The position numbers and the translations under genes are program-made. DNA of 64,000 bases from Paenibacillus hexagrammi (GTDB taxonomy: Bacteria; Bacillota; Bacilli; Paenibacillales; NBRC-103111), in NCBI RefSeq assembly GCF_021513275.1, contig NZ_CP090978.1, forward strand, positions 682,001 to 746,000, given 5' to 3'. The notes under the pieces are model-generated. The model made no database searches. It saw only the letters and a program-made list of their open reading frames with translations, and was not told where the DNA came from. Every line of letters begins with the position of its first letter. Within the stretch, counting starts at the first letter, position 1. Shown here in pieces: positions 46,957 to 57,763 of the stretch.

Positions 46957-49377
46957 TTAGACCCCTTGCTTTTGCAGTGCAGCCAAGTACCAACGAACAA
47001 GTACTCTCATCGTTTGATCATCTAATTGATCAGTGATGAGCGGTTTCATCGTGTCAGCAGCTGTTACGTAATCTCCACGCATAAAGTACACTTGTCCTAC
47101 GTTTACTGCTAAGGCAGGAGTTACAGCGAATTCACGGCCTTGCAATTGTCCTTTAGGAAGATTTTTGAGGGACTCTACACGCTGAAGTACTTCATTATAA
47201 GTATTCAAGACATCGTTCATCAGCTTGTTCGTTTCATTCAAGTCCTTCTTTTCTCTGAATTGATTGGACATCTCAATGTCTAGAGCAGCGGTCTTCTCGT
47301 ACAGATCAATATACCAAGGGTAATTAGATATTTGGGAACGAGCTAGATCTAGAGCTTCTTGCTGCTTGCCTTTTTGCTGGTACATATATATTTGCTCAAG
47401 AACAACCATACGGTTGTGAGGTTCTTTGGCTGCTAGTTGATCCAGTAAACTCTGAGCTTGGTTAAAGAATTCATCACTCTTTTTCGCATCCTGCGTTTTC
47501 AACTGATTGGATACTTGGAGCAAAATACCTATCCTGCTGAGCTGCCCGGTTAACAGATAATCCGGATGCGCTGGGTGCAAACTTATTGCCTTGTCCAACG
47601 GAGCTACGATTGTGTTGTAGTCCTTGCTGGTTTTGGCTACTTCTAAAGCTTGATTGTAGGAGCTGTTGGCTGAAACATTTTGAGCTGTTAAGTAGAATAC
47701 AACTACAGCGATAACAATTAAAACGGAAGGGTATACCTTTTGGACAGCACCAATCTTGATACTGAGAGGTTTGGAAGAGTCCTTGACGACCATTAGTCCT
47801 AGTGTCAAAAATAGCACCGCCCCCATATAAACATAACTAAGATCAAAATCAATCATACTGTGGACGAGCAGCGAAACTGTAATGATAAAAAACAGAAAGT
47901 GTTGATCGCGAGCTTCTGTATTGCTTCTCACATAACTGCGAATATAGAAATAAAACACTGCAACAACAAACAGAACGAATACTAAAAAACCAAGAGCACC
48001 AGCTTCAACTAAATATTGAAGTGCAAAGTTATGCGCCTGACGGCTTGTGTACGGATTGTTTTGATACTTCTCGTAGAGGGCGGCCCAGGCTCCACCGCCG
48101 GCTCCAATAACCGGATAGTCTTTCCAAAGCTTAATCGCATCCATGTAAAAAGTTCCACGTTCCAATACGGAATGCTGCTGGAAATTAATATTTTCAATAC
48201 GTGTTTTCACGTTTTCTGGAAGGATATTCTTAACACCTGTATCTCCAAAAAGAAGAATCGCTCCCAATATTCCTAGTACAATTGCTGCAACCGGCAGAGC
48301 GAATTGCAACCATCTACGCTCTTTGAAACGTTCTGCAAAGCGTTCGAGTGCTGGAGCCAGGAACAATTGAATAGCGATAGAGATCACTGCGAAAACTATG
48401 GAAGCCGAGAGCAAAACCCACCAACCGTTCCACGATAAAGCGGCACTGGGTTTCGTTTGCAGCTGAGTTCCGATATCCGTAATTTTTTCTAAAATAAGAA
48501 GAGAAGCGGCAAACGCAAGAGCTAGTTGAATAAGTGAAAGAATTTGTCTACTAAACGACAGGAAAAACAGAATGATAAGAAAAACAACTGGAAGAATGAC
48601 CAGCGCACCGCGGGATAATGTTAGCCAGAAAGATACAATCATCGGTACCATAAGTAATGCATGTGGCAAAATGGAGAGCCATTTGCGAGATTTTACAATG
48701 AAGAATAACCCACTAAGAATGAACGCCATGAGGAAAGCTGCGTATGTATTAGCGTATTGGAAGACGGAAGTTAATCGTAAGCCGTTGGCGTCGGTCATAA
48801 TGGCGTCTCTATAGACTAACGGGTTGGCAGCATCCATTATAGCGAACCATCCAACTAGGTGACCTGCAAAGTTTCCATTACCTAACCAATATAAGAGACC
48901 GAACATGACTACCAAATATCCGGAGACCATCAGCAATCCGGCAGCAATCGACGTTCCACGCTTGTTTTTTGTCAGAAATATACCTAAAATGAAGAAGGTT
49001 GCATACAGCAACTGGATATATACTTTGTTTATTGCCAAATAATGAGATGCTGCATTCGACAAAGAGACGATGTATGTCAAAGGCAATAGGAGAACAAGGA
49101 TTGTAAGTAAATCCGATTGTTCCTGGAGCTTGAAACGAAAAATTGCGTAGATGCCAACAAGTACAAGGATGGTGCTAGACCAGATAGAAGCTGAATAAAT
49201 GGAACGTTCGAAATCGTACGAACCTCCGTTGAACAGGGCTCTCTGGAAAGGTGCCCAGAAGAGGAATAGACCAGTAAAGGAAGCTAAGATCCAGAAAATG
49301 ATTGAGCTTGAATCCGTTGAAATCGTTCCGGTCGCTTTTGCTCGCGATGCCGCGTATGTGTTCTTACTTGCACTCAT
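46957..49377 (-). CDS. O-antigen ligase-like membrane protein with TPR domain
   Basis: 806 residues. Twelve or more membrane helices in the first 560 residues, including the Wzy_C/WaaL-type region with a large loop (YPVIGAGGGAWAALYEKYQ and RQAHNFALQYLVEAGALGF). The C-terminal 230 residues are helical and TPR-like (SLHPAHPDYLLTGQLSRIG). S-layer glycosylation loci encode such proteins as O-oligosaccharyl transferases (WsfB type). It is convergent with cotD-like and divergent from the glycan operon. Confidence 0.82.
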   Translation of the reverse strand: MSASKNTYAASRAKATGTISTDSSSIIFWILASFTGLFLFWAPFQRALFNGGSYDFERSIYSASIWSSTILVLVGIYAIFRFKLQEQSDLLTILVLLLPLTYIVSLSNAASHYLAINKVYIQLLYATFFILGIFLTKNKRGTSIAAGLLMVSGYLVVMFGLLYWLGNGNFAGHLVGWFAIMDAANPLVYRDAIMTDANGLRLTSVFQYANTYAAFLMAFILSGLFFIVKSRKWLSILPHALLMVPMIVSFWLTLSRGALVILPVVFLIILFFLSFSRQILSLIQLALAFAASLLILEKITDIGTQLQTKPSAALSWNGWWVLLSASIVFAVISIAIQLFLAPALERFAERFKERRWLQFALPVAAIVLGILGAILLFGDTGVKNILPENVKTRIENINFQQHSVLERGTFYMDAIKLWKDYPVIGAGGGAWAALYEKYQNNPYTSRQAHNFALQYLVEAGALGFLVFVLFVVAVFYFYIRSYVRSNTEARDQHFLFFIITVSLLVHSMIDFDLSYVYMGAVLFLTLGLMVVKDSSKPLSIKIGAVQKVYPSVLIVIAVVVFYLTAQNVSANSSYNQALEVAKTSKDYNTIVAPLDKAISLHPAHPDYLLTGQLSRIGILLQVSNQLKTQDAKKSDEFFNQAQSLLDQLAAKEPHNRMVVLEQIYMYQQKGKQQEALDLARSQISNYPWYIDLYEKTAALDIEMSNQFREKKDLNETNKLMNDVLNTYNEVLQRVESLKNLPKGQLQGREFAVTPALAVNVGQVYFMRGDYVTAADTMKPLITDQLDDQTMRVLVRWYLAALQKQGV

Positions 49378-49530
49378 GACAGGTTTGTCTCCTTCTTTCG
49401 CTAAAGTTCGAGATTAATTTTAGCATACTGGTAGGGAGTTTCCAAATGGATATTATTTATATAATAATTCAAAGCAAAACATCAAAGATTTTCAGTAATT
49501 ATTAATTTACTTATGATAAGGAGTCTCATT

Positions 49531-50411
49531 ATGAAAGGTATTGTACTAGCAGGGGGATCTGGTACTAGGTTATATCCAATTACAAAAGCAACATCAAAAC
49601 AAATGGTACCAATCTATGATAAACCAATGATATATTATCCTTTATCAGTTCTAATGTTAGCTGGAATAAGAGACATACTTATTATTTCAACAGAACGAGA
49701 TATTGGAGGTTTTAAAGAGCTTCTAGGAAATGGCTCAGATCTTGGGATGAGATTTGAGTACCAAGTTCAACATGCACCCAACGGTTTAGCAGAAGCGTTT
49801 GTTATAGGTGAAGAGTTTATTGGAAATGATCCAATAGCAATGGTATTAGGAGATAACATTTTCTGGGGGCATGGTTTTACAGCTCAATTGAAAGAATCCA
49901 GCTCATTGAAAAAGGGTGCTTGTATTTTTGGTTATTATGTTCAAGATCCAAAAGCTTACGGAGTAGTTGAATTTGATAAATTAGGTAACGTCATCTCAAT
50001 TGAAGAAAAGCCTGCTCTTCCAAAATCTAACTATGCAATTCCAGGTTTATACTTTTATGATAATACAGTGATTGAAAAAGCTAAGAGTCTTGAAAAATCT
50101 TCACGGGGGGAACTGGAAATAACGGACTTGAATAGGCTTTATTTGGAAGAAGGGGTTTGAAAGTTACAATTTTAGGTCGAGGGATGGCATGGTTGGATAC
50201 TGGTACACATGACTCTATGCTTGATGCTTCTAATTTTGTAGCAGCAGTTCAAAAGCGCCAAGGAACCTACATAGCTTGTATCGAGGAAATTGCCTTCAGA
50301 AATGGATGGATTGGAATAGAAAAAATGCAAGAGCTAGCAAAACCTCTCTTGAAAACCCAATATGGTAATTATTTAATGCAACAGCTCCAACAAGATAATC
50401 TGCTAAATTAA
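49531..50411 (+). CDS. rmlA: Glucose-1-phosphate thymidylyltransferase RmlA (frameshifted)
   Basis: Start ATG 49531 (AAGGAG upstream): [60 protein letters not shown]. The frame stops at 50158-50160, but one extra G in the G4 run at 50152-50155 gives [20 protein letters not shown] and 293 residues, the normal family length. It makes dTDP-glucose from glucose-1-P and dTTP, the first step to dTDP-L-rhamnose. The rmlC, rmlB and rmlD genes follow 8.5 kb downstream. Confidence 0.93.
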
Positions 50412-50480
50412 AAAGCTAACTTACATGATGACCCTGAATAAATTTAATAAAACTACTGTATTGAAATTCCTGGAGGAATA

Positions 50481-51269
50481 ATGAACTTATTTAAAGAGTT
50501 GTATCAAAATAGAGTTACAATAATTAACTTAGCATTGAATGATTTTAAAAATAAATATGCAGGTTCTTTTTTTGGCGCATCCTGGGCGTTCGTTCAGCCT
50601 ATGATGACGATATTAATTTACTGGTTTGTTTTTCAAGTTGGGTTTAGGACAACCCCGGTAGAAAATGTGCCTTTTATAATATGGTTTATATGTGGAATAA
50701 TACCATGGTTTTATTTTTCAGAAGCAGTGATGGGCGGAACAACGAGTGTTGTAGAGTACACCTATATAGTTAAGAAAGTTATGTTTAATATAAATATTTT
50801 ACCTGTTATTAAAATCTTAGTATCAACATTTATTCATATTTTCTTTGTAGTATTGTTATTTTGTATCTGCATTTTCGTTAAATTACCTTTATCTATTCAT
50901 AGCTTTCAAATAGTGTACTACTCCATTTGTATTTTTGTATTAGCTTTAGGATTTTCGTATTTGACAGCAGCGTTGGTTCCATTTTTAAAGGATATTGGTC
51001 AAATGGTTTCTATTGTTCTTCAATTTGGCTTTTGGTTAACACCTATTGTATGGAATCAAACAATCTTATCATCAAACTGGATTTTTATATTTAAATTAAA
51101 CCCAGCTTATTACATTGTTCAAGGATACAGGGATTCTTTAATTAATGATGTATGGTTTTGGGAAAGGCCATTGAATACTTTATATTTCTGGATATTGACA
51201 TTTGTTATAATGATTTTAGGAAGATTACTCTTTAAGAAATTAAAACCACATTTCGCCGACGTGTTGTAA
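50481..51269 (+). CDS. wzm: Polysaccharide ABC exporter permease (Wzm/TagG)
   Basis: 262 residues, six membrane helices, ABC2 family: LALNDFKNKYAGSFFGASWAF, IPWFYFSEAVMGGTTSV and the final FGFWLTPIVWN. It moves lipid-linked glycan chains across the membrane with the ATPase encoded next. AGGAGG precedes the ATG. Confidence 0.92.
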   Translation: MNLFKELYQNRVTIINLALNDFKNKYAGSFFGASWAFVQPMMTILIYWFVFQVGFRTTPVENVPFIIWFICGIIPWFYFSEAVMGGTTSVVEYTYIVKKVMFNINILPVIKILVSTFIHIFFVVLLFCICIFVKLPLSIHSFQIVYYSICIFVLALGFSYLTAALVPFLKDIGQMVSIVLQFGFWLTPIVWNQTILSSNWIFIFKLNPAYYIVQGYRDSLINDVWFWERPLNTLYFWILTFVIMILGRLLFKKLKPHFADVL

Positions 51270-51281
51270 GCAGGGGGTTAC

Positions 51282-52597
51282 ATGAATAACCAAATCATTG
51301 AAGTGAGAAATGTTTCAAAAATTTATAAAATATATAATAAACCAATTGATCGGATAAAAGAAACATTTAGTTTCAGCAGACAGAGTTACCATCGAGAATT
51401 TCGTGCACTTGACGATATTAGTTTTTCTATATCGAAAGGTGAGAACGTCGGTATTATCGGTAAAAATGGCTCTGGAAAGTCAACACTACTTAAAATTATT
51501 ACAGGCATTGTTCAGCCAAGCAAAGGTAATGTACAAGTTTTTGGAAGAGTGTCTGCGATATTGGAGTTAGGGGCAGGTTTTAATCCCGAGTATAACGGTA
51601 TTGAGAACATTTTCTCGTATGGTATGATTATGGGAATTTCGAAAAAGAAATGCAATCACGACTAAAGGAAATTATCGAATTTGCTGATTTAGGGGATTTT
51701 ATAAATCAACCAGTGAAAACCTATTCAAGTGGGATGTATGCGAGGTTAGCCTTTTCAGTGGCTATAAATATAGATCCTGATTTGCTTATTGTAGATGAAG
51801 CTTTATCAGTCGGAGATATGGGCTTCCAGCATAAATGCATGAATAAAATGAGAGATCTAATTGAAAAAGGTGTCACTGTTATCTTTGTCAGTCATGATAC
51901 ATTTGCTGTGAAGAGTCTTTGTAGTCGTTGTATTTATCTCGAGCATGGAAAAATAAAAGCCGATGGTAATGCTATTACTGTTACTGATAAGTACTTAATG
52001 GATATCAGAACCAAGATATATAAAGCAGAGGCTGAAGAAATAATAACGATGAATCAGACCGCATCTCAGAATGTTCAAACTGTTAATTCGAATATAGATA
52101 AAGATGATCAAAGTGATGAAAGTGTTGCTAATAGTTTTGATGATAATCGTTACGGTACTGGTGATGTACGTATTCAAAAGGTAATGATGACCAATGAACA
52201 AGGAATAGAAGCTGATCATTTTGAGTTCGGAGAAATAATGAATATTGAGATTTACCTTGAGTCGTATAAAGATATAAATGATTTAAACTGCTGTATCCGA
52301 ATCCGAGATAAAAATGGCATCGACATAACGGGGCTTACTACCTTTGAAGAGAAATTAGTATTTCCGATGATTAAAGAAGGAGATAAGCTTAGGGTGTGCT
52401 TCAGTGCACCAAACTTTCTTAAACATGATATGACTTTCAGTATAGGAGTAACAATTAACGATACAAAGAGTATTGCTGACCTTACTATCCTTGATCATGT
52501 AGATTTAGCCTATACTTTCAAAAGTACATATAACCCCGAACGTCCAGTTTGGTATATGTACTACCAAAAATTTGATATAAAGTATGAAATTCAATGA
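51282..52597 (+). CDS. wzt: Polysaccharide ABC exporter ATPase Wzt with C-terminal binding domain (frameshifted)
   Basis: ATPase domain with Walker A GKNGSGKSTLLKIITG; then a break at A5 (51642-51646). One more A gives GISKKEMQSRLKEIIEFADL and joins to YSSGMYARLAFSVAI and LLIVDEALSVGD. The corrected protein has about 438 residues. The last 150 form a Wzt_C-type beta domain (VANSFDDNRYGTGDVRIQKV onward), which in O9a-type systems recognises the modified non-reducing end of the chain before export. The next gene encodes a methyltransferase, a plausible end-capping enzyme. Confidence 0.92.
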
Positions 52598-52610
52598 GGG
52601 GTAGCAAACT

Positions 52611-53723
52611 ATGGGAACATCTAATTGGCAAAATGTTTCGTACTGTATAGACCTCATTAGAAGAATAAGCCCTAAGGTTATTCTAGACGTGGGGGTAGGA
52701 TTCGGAAGATGGGGAGTTTTGTGTAGGGAATTTTTGGATGTGTGGAATGGGCGTGTAGGTCGGGAATCTTGGGAGACTAGGATTGAAGGAATTGAAGCAT
52801 TTTCTGCAAATATTGATGAGTATCACCGTTTTTTCTATACAAAAATCTGGGAAATGGACGCTAGTGATTTTTTAAGGACATCACAGGATAAATACAATTT
52901 GATCATTTTTGGAGATGTTTTGGAGCACTTCTATAAAGACGAGGGACATAAACTTTTGGCGTTCGCACTAGATTCTTCGGATTATGTCATGATTAATATT
53001 CCAATTGGTGATAGTTGGGAACAAGGTGATGTATACGGCAACCAATACGAAGAGCACAAGAGTGAATGGTATGTGAGTGATTTTGATACGTATCCTACTG
53101 TGCGTATTAGGCTATTTAAAGATTATATCTGCCGTGATTTTGCAACAATCTTAATGTCGCGAAATAATATCATTTTTAATGAATTTCTTCAACAACTTCA
53201 AATTGAAGGCGAAGTGAATCAAATTAAGAATGAGTTGGATTATACTCAGGAATACTTAAATCAACTGTACATCAAAAAACATGAAAGTGTGCAAAATTTA
53301 GAGATAGTCATTAATGAGGGGGAAATGAAGATTAGTAATGCAATTAAAGATGAAAAATCATTAATAACAATAAAATTAAGCAATGATAATAATATAAAGT
53401 CAAATGGAAATGAAGTGTGGATTTACCATGTTTCTTCTGACATTGTTTCAGCAGTTGATTTAAATAAAATAAAAAAAGACAGTAATTGGATGACCAGAGC
53501 TGACCAAAATGCCCCGACAGGAAATTGCCTAATTGCAAGCCAAATTGGTGCGGAAGTTCAATTCGAGATTATTGGAAAGAATCTAAAGTTGAAATGCTTA
53601 TCTCATCCTTGGAGTGGGAAGATAGAAATTTTCAATGGAGATGCATTTCTTTTGAAAGTAGATTTGTATAGTGCAAATCAAAAGATTATTGATGTAATTA
53701 TCAATCTAAAGGATGTAGATTAA
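52611..53723 (+). CDS. SAM-dependent methyltransferase with C-terminal domain
   Basis: 370 residues. Residues about 20-190 form a class I methyltransferase: VILDVGVGFGRWGVL (SAM loop), IEGIEAF, LIIFGDVLEHFYKDEG. A predicted helical linker (200-250) leads to a C-terminal beta-rich domain of unknown type. It lies between the Wzt with its glycan-end-binding domain and the coiled-coil glycosyltransferase, so a chain-end-capping role like WbdD is a reasonable inference. No kinase domain is seen. Confidence 0.75.
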   Translation: MGTSNWQNVSYCIDLIRRISPKVILDVGVGFGRWGVLCREFLDVWNGRVGRESWETRIEGIEAFSANIDEYHRFFYTKIWEMDASDFLRTSQDKYNLIIFGDVLEHFYKDEGHKLLAFALDSSDYVMINIPIGDSWEQGDVYGNQYEEHKSEWYVSDFDTYPTVRIRLFKDYICRDFATILMSRNNIIFNEFLQQLQIEGEVNQIKNELDYTQEYLNQLYIKKHESVQNLEIVINEGEMKISNAIKDEKSLITIKLSNDNNIKSNGNEVWIYHVSSDIVSAVDLNKIKKDSNWMTRADQNAPTGNCLIASQIGAEVQFEIIGKNLKLKCLSHPWSGKIEIFNGDAFLLKVDLYSANQKIIDVIINLKDVD

Positions 53724-53724
53724 T

Positions 53725-55521
53725 TTGAACATATGCTTGGTCTCGCGGGAGTTGTATCCCTTCCAAAAAGCAGGGATCGGAGTATACATTCATAATTTAA
53801 CTAAATTACTTGTAGAGCACAACCATCGAGTAATCATTATAACTTCAAAAGAAAATGCGAATGCTTATAATAAAAAGTCTAAGCAATCAAACATCAGTGT
53901 ACATGGGGTGGATGTAGAGGAAGGATCCACTTTATTTGAAGATTTTAATTACGCATACTCCTACAGTGCGTATTTGAAATTAAAACAAGTTCATGAAGAC
54001 AATCCAATTGACTTGGTTGAATTTGCTGATTATTTTGGAGAATCCTTTTTCTCGATTATATATAAAAACGCTAGAAATGAATTCAAAAATATACCCTTTG
54101 TAATCAAACTTCATGCGCCAACTTATGAGTGTAATGTTGCTAATCAACTCGATACTGTGGAGAACTCAATAACACGACAAGAAGATTTTGCGATAAAAAA
54201 TGTTGAATATCTTTATGCGATTAGTAATTTTATGAAGGACACAATATCTAAAAGGTTAGGCAGACTAGATATCGAAGTCGTCTATAACATGATCGAATTA
54301 CCTTCTGATTGTATAGCACAGAATAATATATCAGATATAATTGAAAATAAGTTTGTTTTGTTTGTTGGCAGATTAGAAGTGCTCAAAGGAATAGATATTT
54401 TTGTTAGAGCTGCTGTGAAATTTCTACAACTTAACAAGGCAAATTTTAAATTTGTAATTATCGGTAGAAATGTTGTAAATGTTATAAGCAACAGAATGAT
54501 AAAAGATGAGTTGCTGGAAATTATACCAAATGAGTTACAAAAGTTTTTTATATGGATAGACCCTTTATCCCTAGAAGAGTTAGTATGGTTTTATAAGCAT
54601 GCTTATGTAAGTGTTTTCCCATCAAGGTTTGAGGGATTCGGAAATGTGTGTGTAGAAGCAATGACAATGGGGTCACCCGTAATAGTAAGCGACAAAACAG
54701 CATTACAGGAAGTAATAGATAACGGATCTTACGGACTTTCCTTTGCTAACGGAGATGCTGATGATTTATATAGTAAATTGACATATATAATAAACGACGA
54801 AAACTATCGTAATGAACTAAGTGTACTCTCACAAGAAAGAGCCCAATCCTTCGCATTATTCGCTATTTATTCAAAGCAAATTAATTTTTATAAAAGTATA
54901 ATTGAACATCATTATAAAAAAGATAAGAAACAAAGAAATATTAATATTCTCGAACAACTATTACTCACCAATATTGAACGTACTTACCATTTCAGTCATG
55001 AAATTAAAAGGCTTGCTGGAGAATGGGATAAATTGAAAGAAATGAATGAAACATATGCTGAGAATATTTCTGAATTAAATGGAGAAAACAGTCGTCTTAT
55101 TTTGGAATGGGATAAGATGAAAGAAATTAATGAAACATATGCTGAGAATATCTCTAAGTTAACTGGAGAAAATAGCCGTCTTATCTTAGAATGGGATAGT
55201 AATAAAAATTATATCAAACAGCTTAAAAATGAGATTGAAATTCTTCAAAATGAAATTAATGATTCAAATAACGAAGCTAACCGAATTTTGAACGAGTGGA
55301 AATTCATTGTTTCTGAACATAACCATTTAAAAGTAGAACATGAAAACGCACTTAGCCAAAAAAATAGTAAACTTGAAGAGTTGAAAATTCAGTTGCAAAG
55401 TGAAAAAGAGCAATTATTTCAAAAAGATGCTGAATTAAAGAGTTTAAAAGAATTGCTCGAAAGTAAGAAATCTCTAGTCAAACTTCTGTTTGCCAATAAG
55501 AAGGGAACGAAATTAAAATGA
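53725..55521 (+). CDS. GT4 glycosyltransferase with C-terminal coiled coil
   Basis: 598 residues, TTG start. GT4/GT-B domain (about 1-395): SRELYPFQKAGIGVYIHNL, FVGRLEVLKGIDIFVRAAV, FPSRFEGFGNVCVEAMTMG (E-x7-E). From about 425 to 590 the protein is a long heptad coiled coil with two near-identical 28-residue units (433-460, 461-488) and a third started. 28 residues equal four heptads, so unit gain or loss would lengthen or shorten the rod without changing register. It overlaps nothing; the next gene starts in its stop codon. Confidence 0.88.
   Translation: MNICLVSRELYPFQKAGIGVYIHNLTKLLVEHNHRVIIITSKENANAYNKKSKQSNISVHGVDVEEGSTLFEDFNYAYSYSAYLKLKQVHEDNPIDLVEFADYFGESFFSIIYKNARNEFKNIPFVIKLHAPTYECNVANQLDTVENSITRQEDFAIKNVEYLYAISNFMKDTISKRLGRLDIEVVYNMIELPSDCIAQNNISDIIENKFVLFVGRLEVLKGIDIFVRAAVKFLQLNKANFKFVIIGRNVVNVISNRMIKDELLEIIPNELQKFFIWIDPLSLEELVWFYKHAYVSVFPSRFEGFGNVCVEAMTMGSPVIVSDKTALQEVIDNGSYGLSFANGDADDLYSKLTYIINDENYRNELSVLSQERAQSFALFAIYSKQINFYKSIIEHHYKKDKKQRNINILEQLLLTNIERTYHFSHEIKRLAGEWDKLKEMNETYAENISELNGENSRLILEWDKMKEINETYAENISKLTGENSRLILEWDSNKNYIKQLKNEIEILQNEINDSNNEANRILNEWKFIVSEHNHLKVEHENALSQKNSKLEELKIQLQSEKEQLFQKDAELKSLKELLESKKSLVKLLFANKKGTKLK
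55021..55188 (+). repeat. Two 84-bp tandem repeats in the coiled-coil GT gene
   Basis: Units 55021-55104 and 55105-55188 are nearly identical and encode EWDKxKExNETYAENISxLx plus GENSRLIL; a third unit begins at 55189 with the same EWD. Confidence 0.92.
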
Positions 55522-57713
55522 AAATTTGGTATCTGACAAGCGAATTTCCTCCTGACTTTGGTGGTGGAATTTCCATGTATATAGAGCAAGTAGCTTTTAT
55601 GTTTGCCAAACAAAATCATGAAGTAACAGTAATTGTAAGAGATTCGAATAGTTATACTATGGAGTACCCTAAAAATAATCTAAGAATAATAAGATTTCAA
55701 CATATGATAGGAGCCCAATATCAATGGTTAGGATATTGGGCTGCTTTGGCATATCAATATGCAGAGGAAACTCTAGATTTAATTGATAAAGAAGGCAAAG
55801 CACCTGACATTATTGAAGTTCAGGATTATAATGCTATTGGTTATTATTTATTGCAAAGGAAATATTTAAAGGATAAAAGGTTAGATAATACCAAAATAAT
55901 AGTGCACCTGCATACACCTACTTTTGAACTGGCGAGAATTAATCAATTACCTAGATATGAATTTCCAACCTATTGGATTGGACAAATGGAGAAGTTTTGT
56001 ATCAATGCCGCGGATTCAGTTGTTACCCAAAGTCAATTTCTCAAAGGTCAAATCCAAACTTATGCTCCACAGCAAGATATCACTGTAATTCCTCTACCAT
56101 ATGTAGTAGATGAACCTGTTTGGAATCCAAATGAAAATCATACGACAGATATTTTATATTTGGGGAGAAGTGAATATAGGAAAGGAGTTGTTCAGTTAAT
56201 TACTGAAATGGAGAAGCTCTGGCTTCAAGGTCATAATTATAAGCTGACTTTACTTGGTGGGGACACATATTTTCATCCTAGAGGAGTAAAGCTAGGAGAA
56301 TGGTTAAAAAAGAAATATGAGCGATGGATAAAGGGTGAAAAGTTGATATTTAAATCAACGGTTCCTCCTCACCAATTAAATAATGAGATAAAAAGTGCAA
56401 GAATTGCGATTATTCCATCATTGTACGAGAACTATCCCTATAACTGCATAATTGCGATGAGTGCAGGCATCCCAGTGATAGTGTCCCAAAGTGGCGGTCA
56501 ATCAGAAATGGTTGAGAATCACGGAGAAAATGGATATATATTCGATTGGGATAAAAAAGATGATTTTCAAATTAAAATTTTAGACTTACTTAAAATGGAA
56601 AATAAGGAATTACAGGTTTTAGGTCAAAATGGATACAATCAAATAAATCGATTATGTAACCTTAATAATAATTATAATAATAGGCTTACATTTTATAATC
56701 AAGTGATGGAAAAAACCAAAGACAAGATATATCCAGTTAGTCAATCGATTCCCAAGAAATCCCCTAAAACAAAAATTATAGATAGCAAAAAAGGTCTATT
56801 ATCAATAATTATTCCTTATTATAATTTGGCAGATTATATAGAAGAAACGTTAGAAAGTGCACTTAAGATATCCTATTCGAATTTTGAGATTATTATTGTT
56901 AACGATGGATCAAATGATGAAAAGTCAATCGACATATTAAATCAAATAAAAAATAGAAAGAATTCTGTTGTGAGAATTGTAGATATTGAAAATGCTGGTC
57001 TTGCTAACGCTAGAAATATTGGAGCTGAACATGCTCTCGGTGAGTTTATTGCTTTCTTGGATGCAGATGATCTTGTAGATCCCGACTTTTACACTAAAGC
57101 AGTGGATTTATTAGAAACGTATTCAAACATATCATTTGTTTATAGTTGGGTTGAATTCTTTGGAGCAAGGACGGGAATCTGGCCTACTTTTAATACGGAA
57201 TTTCCATATCTTCTTGGTATGAACATGTTAACTGCATTTGTTGTTGTCAGAAGAGAAGATTTTTTAAATTTTGGCAGAAATCGTATTATTATGGAGTATG
57301 GTTTAGAAGACTTTGAGGGATGGGTAACTATGTGTGAGAATGGTTACTCTGGGATTAGTATACCAGAAGCACTTGTACAATATCGAGTAAGACCGGAATC
57401 AATGTCTAGACAGTTTAATCGAGATATGGTGACTTATCTATTAGATCAATTATCGTCACATCATCCCAAATTATATGAAAAATTTGGGCTTGAGATCTAT
57501 AACCTTTTAGTGGCTAATGGCCCTGGGTACTTATGGAATAATCCAACATTTGATCATCCCTCCGTTGAATATTCAACAGGTCAGGCACACATAGGGCCTG
57601 TTCAGAGTGAACACGCAGTTAAATATGAATTAATGAGGATGGCTAATTCTAAGTGGGGAAATCGATTAATAAAAACTTTCTTTAAAATGAAGCTAAATAG
57701 AGTTTTCAAGTAA
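55518..57713 (+). CDS. Two-domain glycosyltransferase (GT4-GT2 fusion)
   Basis: 731 residues, ATG overlapping the previous stop (ATGA). Domain 1 (about 1-395) is GT4: TSEFPPDFGGGISMYIEQV, LYLGRSEYRKGVVQLI, SLYENYPYNCIIAMSAGIP. Domain 2 (about 425-690) is GT2: LSIIIPYYNLADYIEETL, IVNDGSND, FLDADDLVDPDF (DxD). Two sugars are probably added in succession by one polypeptide. No membrane helix. Confidence 0.9.
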   Translation: MKIWYLTSEFPPDFGGGISMYIEQVAFMFAKQNHEVTVIVRDSNSYTMEYPKNNLRIIRFQHMIGAQYQWLGYWAALAYQYAEETLDLIDKEGKAPDIIEVQDYNAIGYYLLQRKYLKDKRLDNTKIIVHLHTPTFELARINQLPRYEFPTYWIGQMEKFCINAADSVVTQSQFLKGQIQTYAPQQDITVIPLPYVVDEPVWNPNENHTTDILYLGRSEYRKGVVQLITEMEKLWLQGHNYKLTLLGGDTYFHPRGVKLGEWLKKKYERWIKGEKLIFKSTVPPHQLNNEIKSARIAIIPSLYENYPYNCIIAMSAGIPVIVSQSGGQSEMVENHGENGYIFDWDKKDDFQIKILDLLKMENKELQVLGQNGYNQINRLCNLNNNYNNRLTFYNQVMEKTKDKIYPVSQSIPKKSPKTKIIDSKKGLLSIIIPYYNLADYIEETLESALKISYSNFEIIIVNDGSNDEKSIDILNQIKNRKNSVVRIVDIENAGLANARNIGAEHALGEFIAFLDADDLVDPDFYTKAVDLLETYSNISFVYSWVEFFGARTGIWPTFNTEFPYLLGMNMLTAFVVVRREDFLNFGRNRIIMEYGLEDFEGWVTMCENGYSGISIPEALVQYRVRPESMSRQFNRDMVTYLLDQLSSHHPKLYEKFGLEIYNLLVANGPGYLWNNPTFDHPSVEYSTGQAHIGPVQSEHAVKYELMRMANSKWGNRLIKTFFKMKLNRVFK

Positions 57714-57763
57714 ACGACTTTAAGTTTATATAATAAGTTTAAAAGAATAGAGTTGATACTAAA

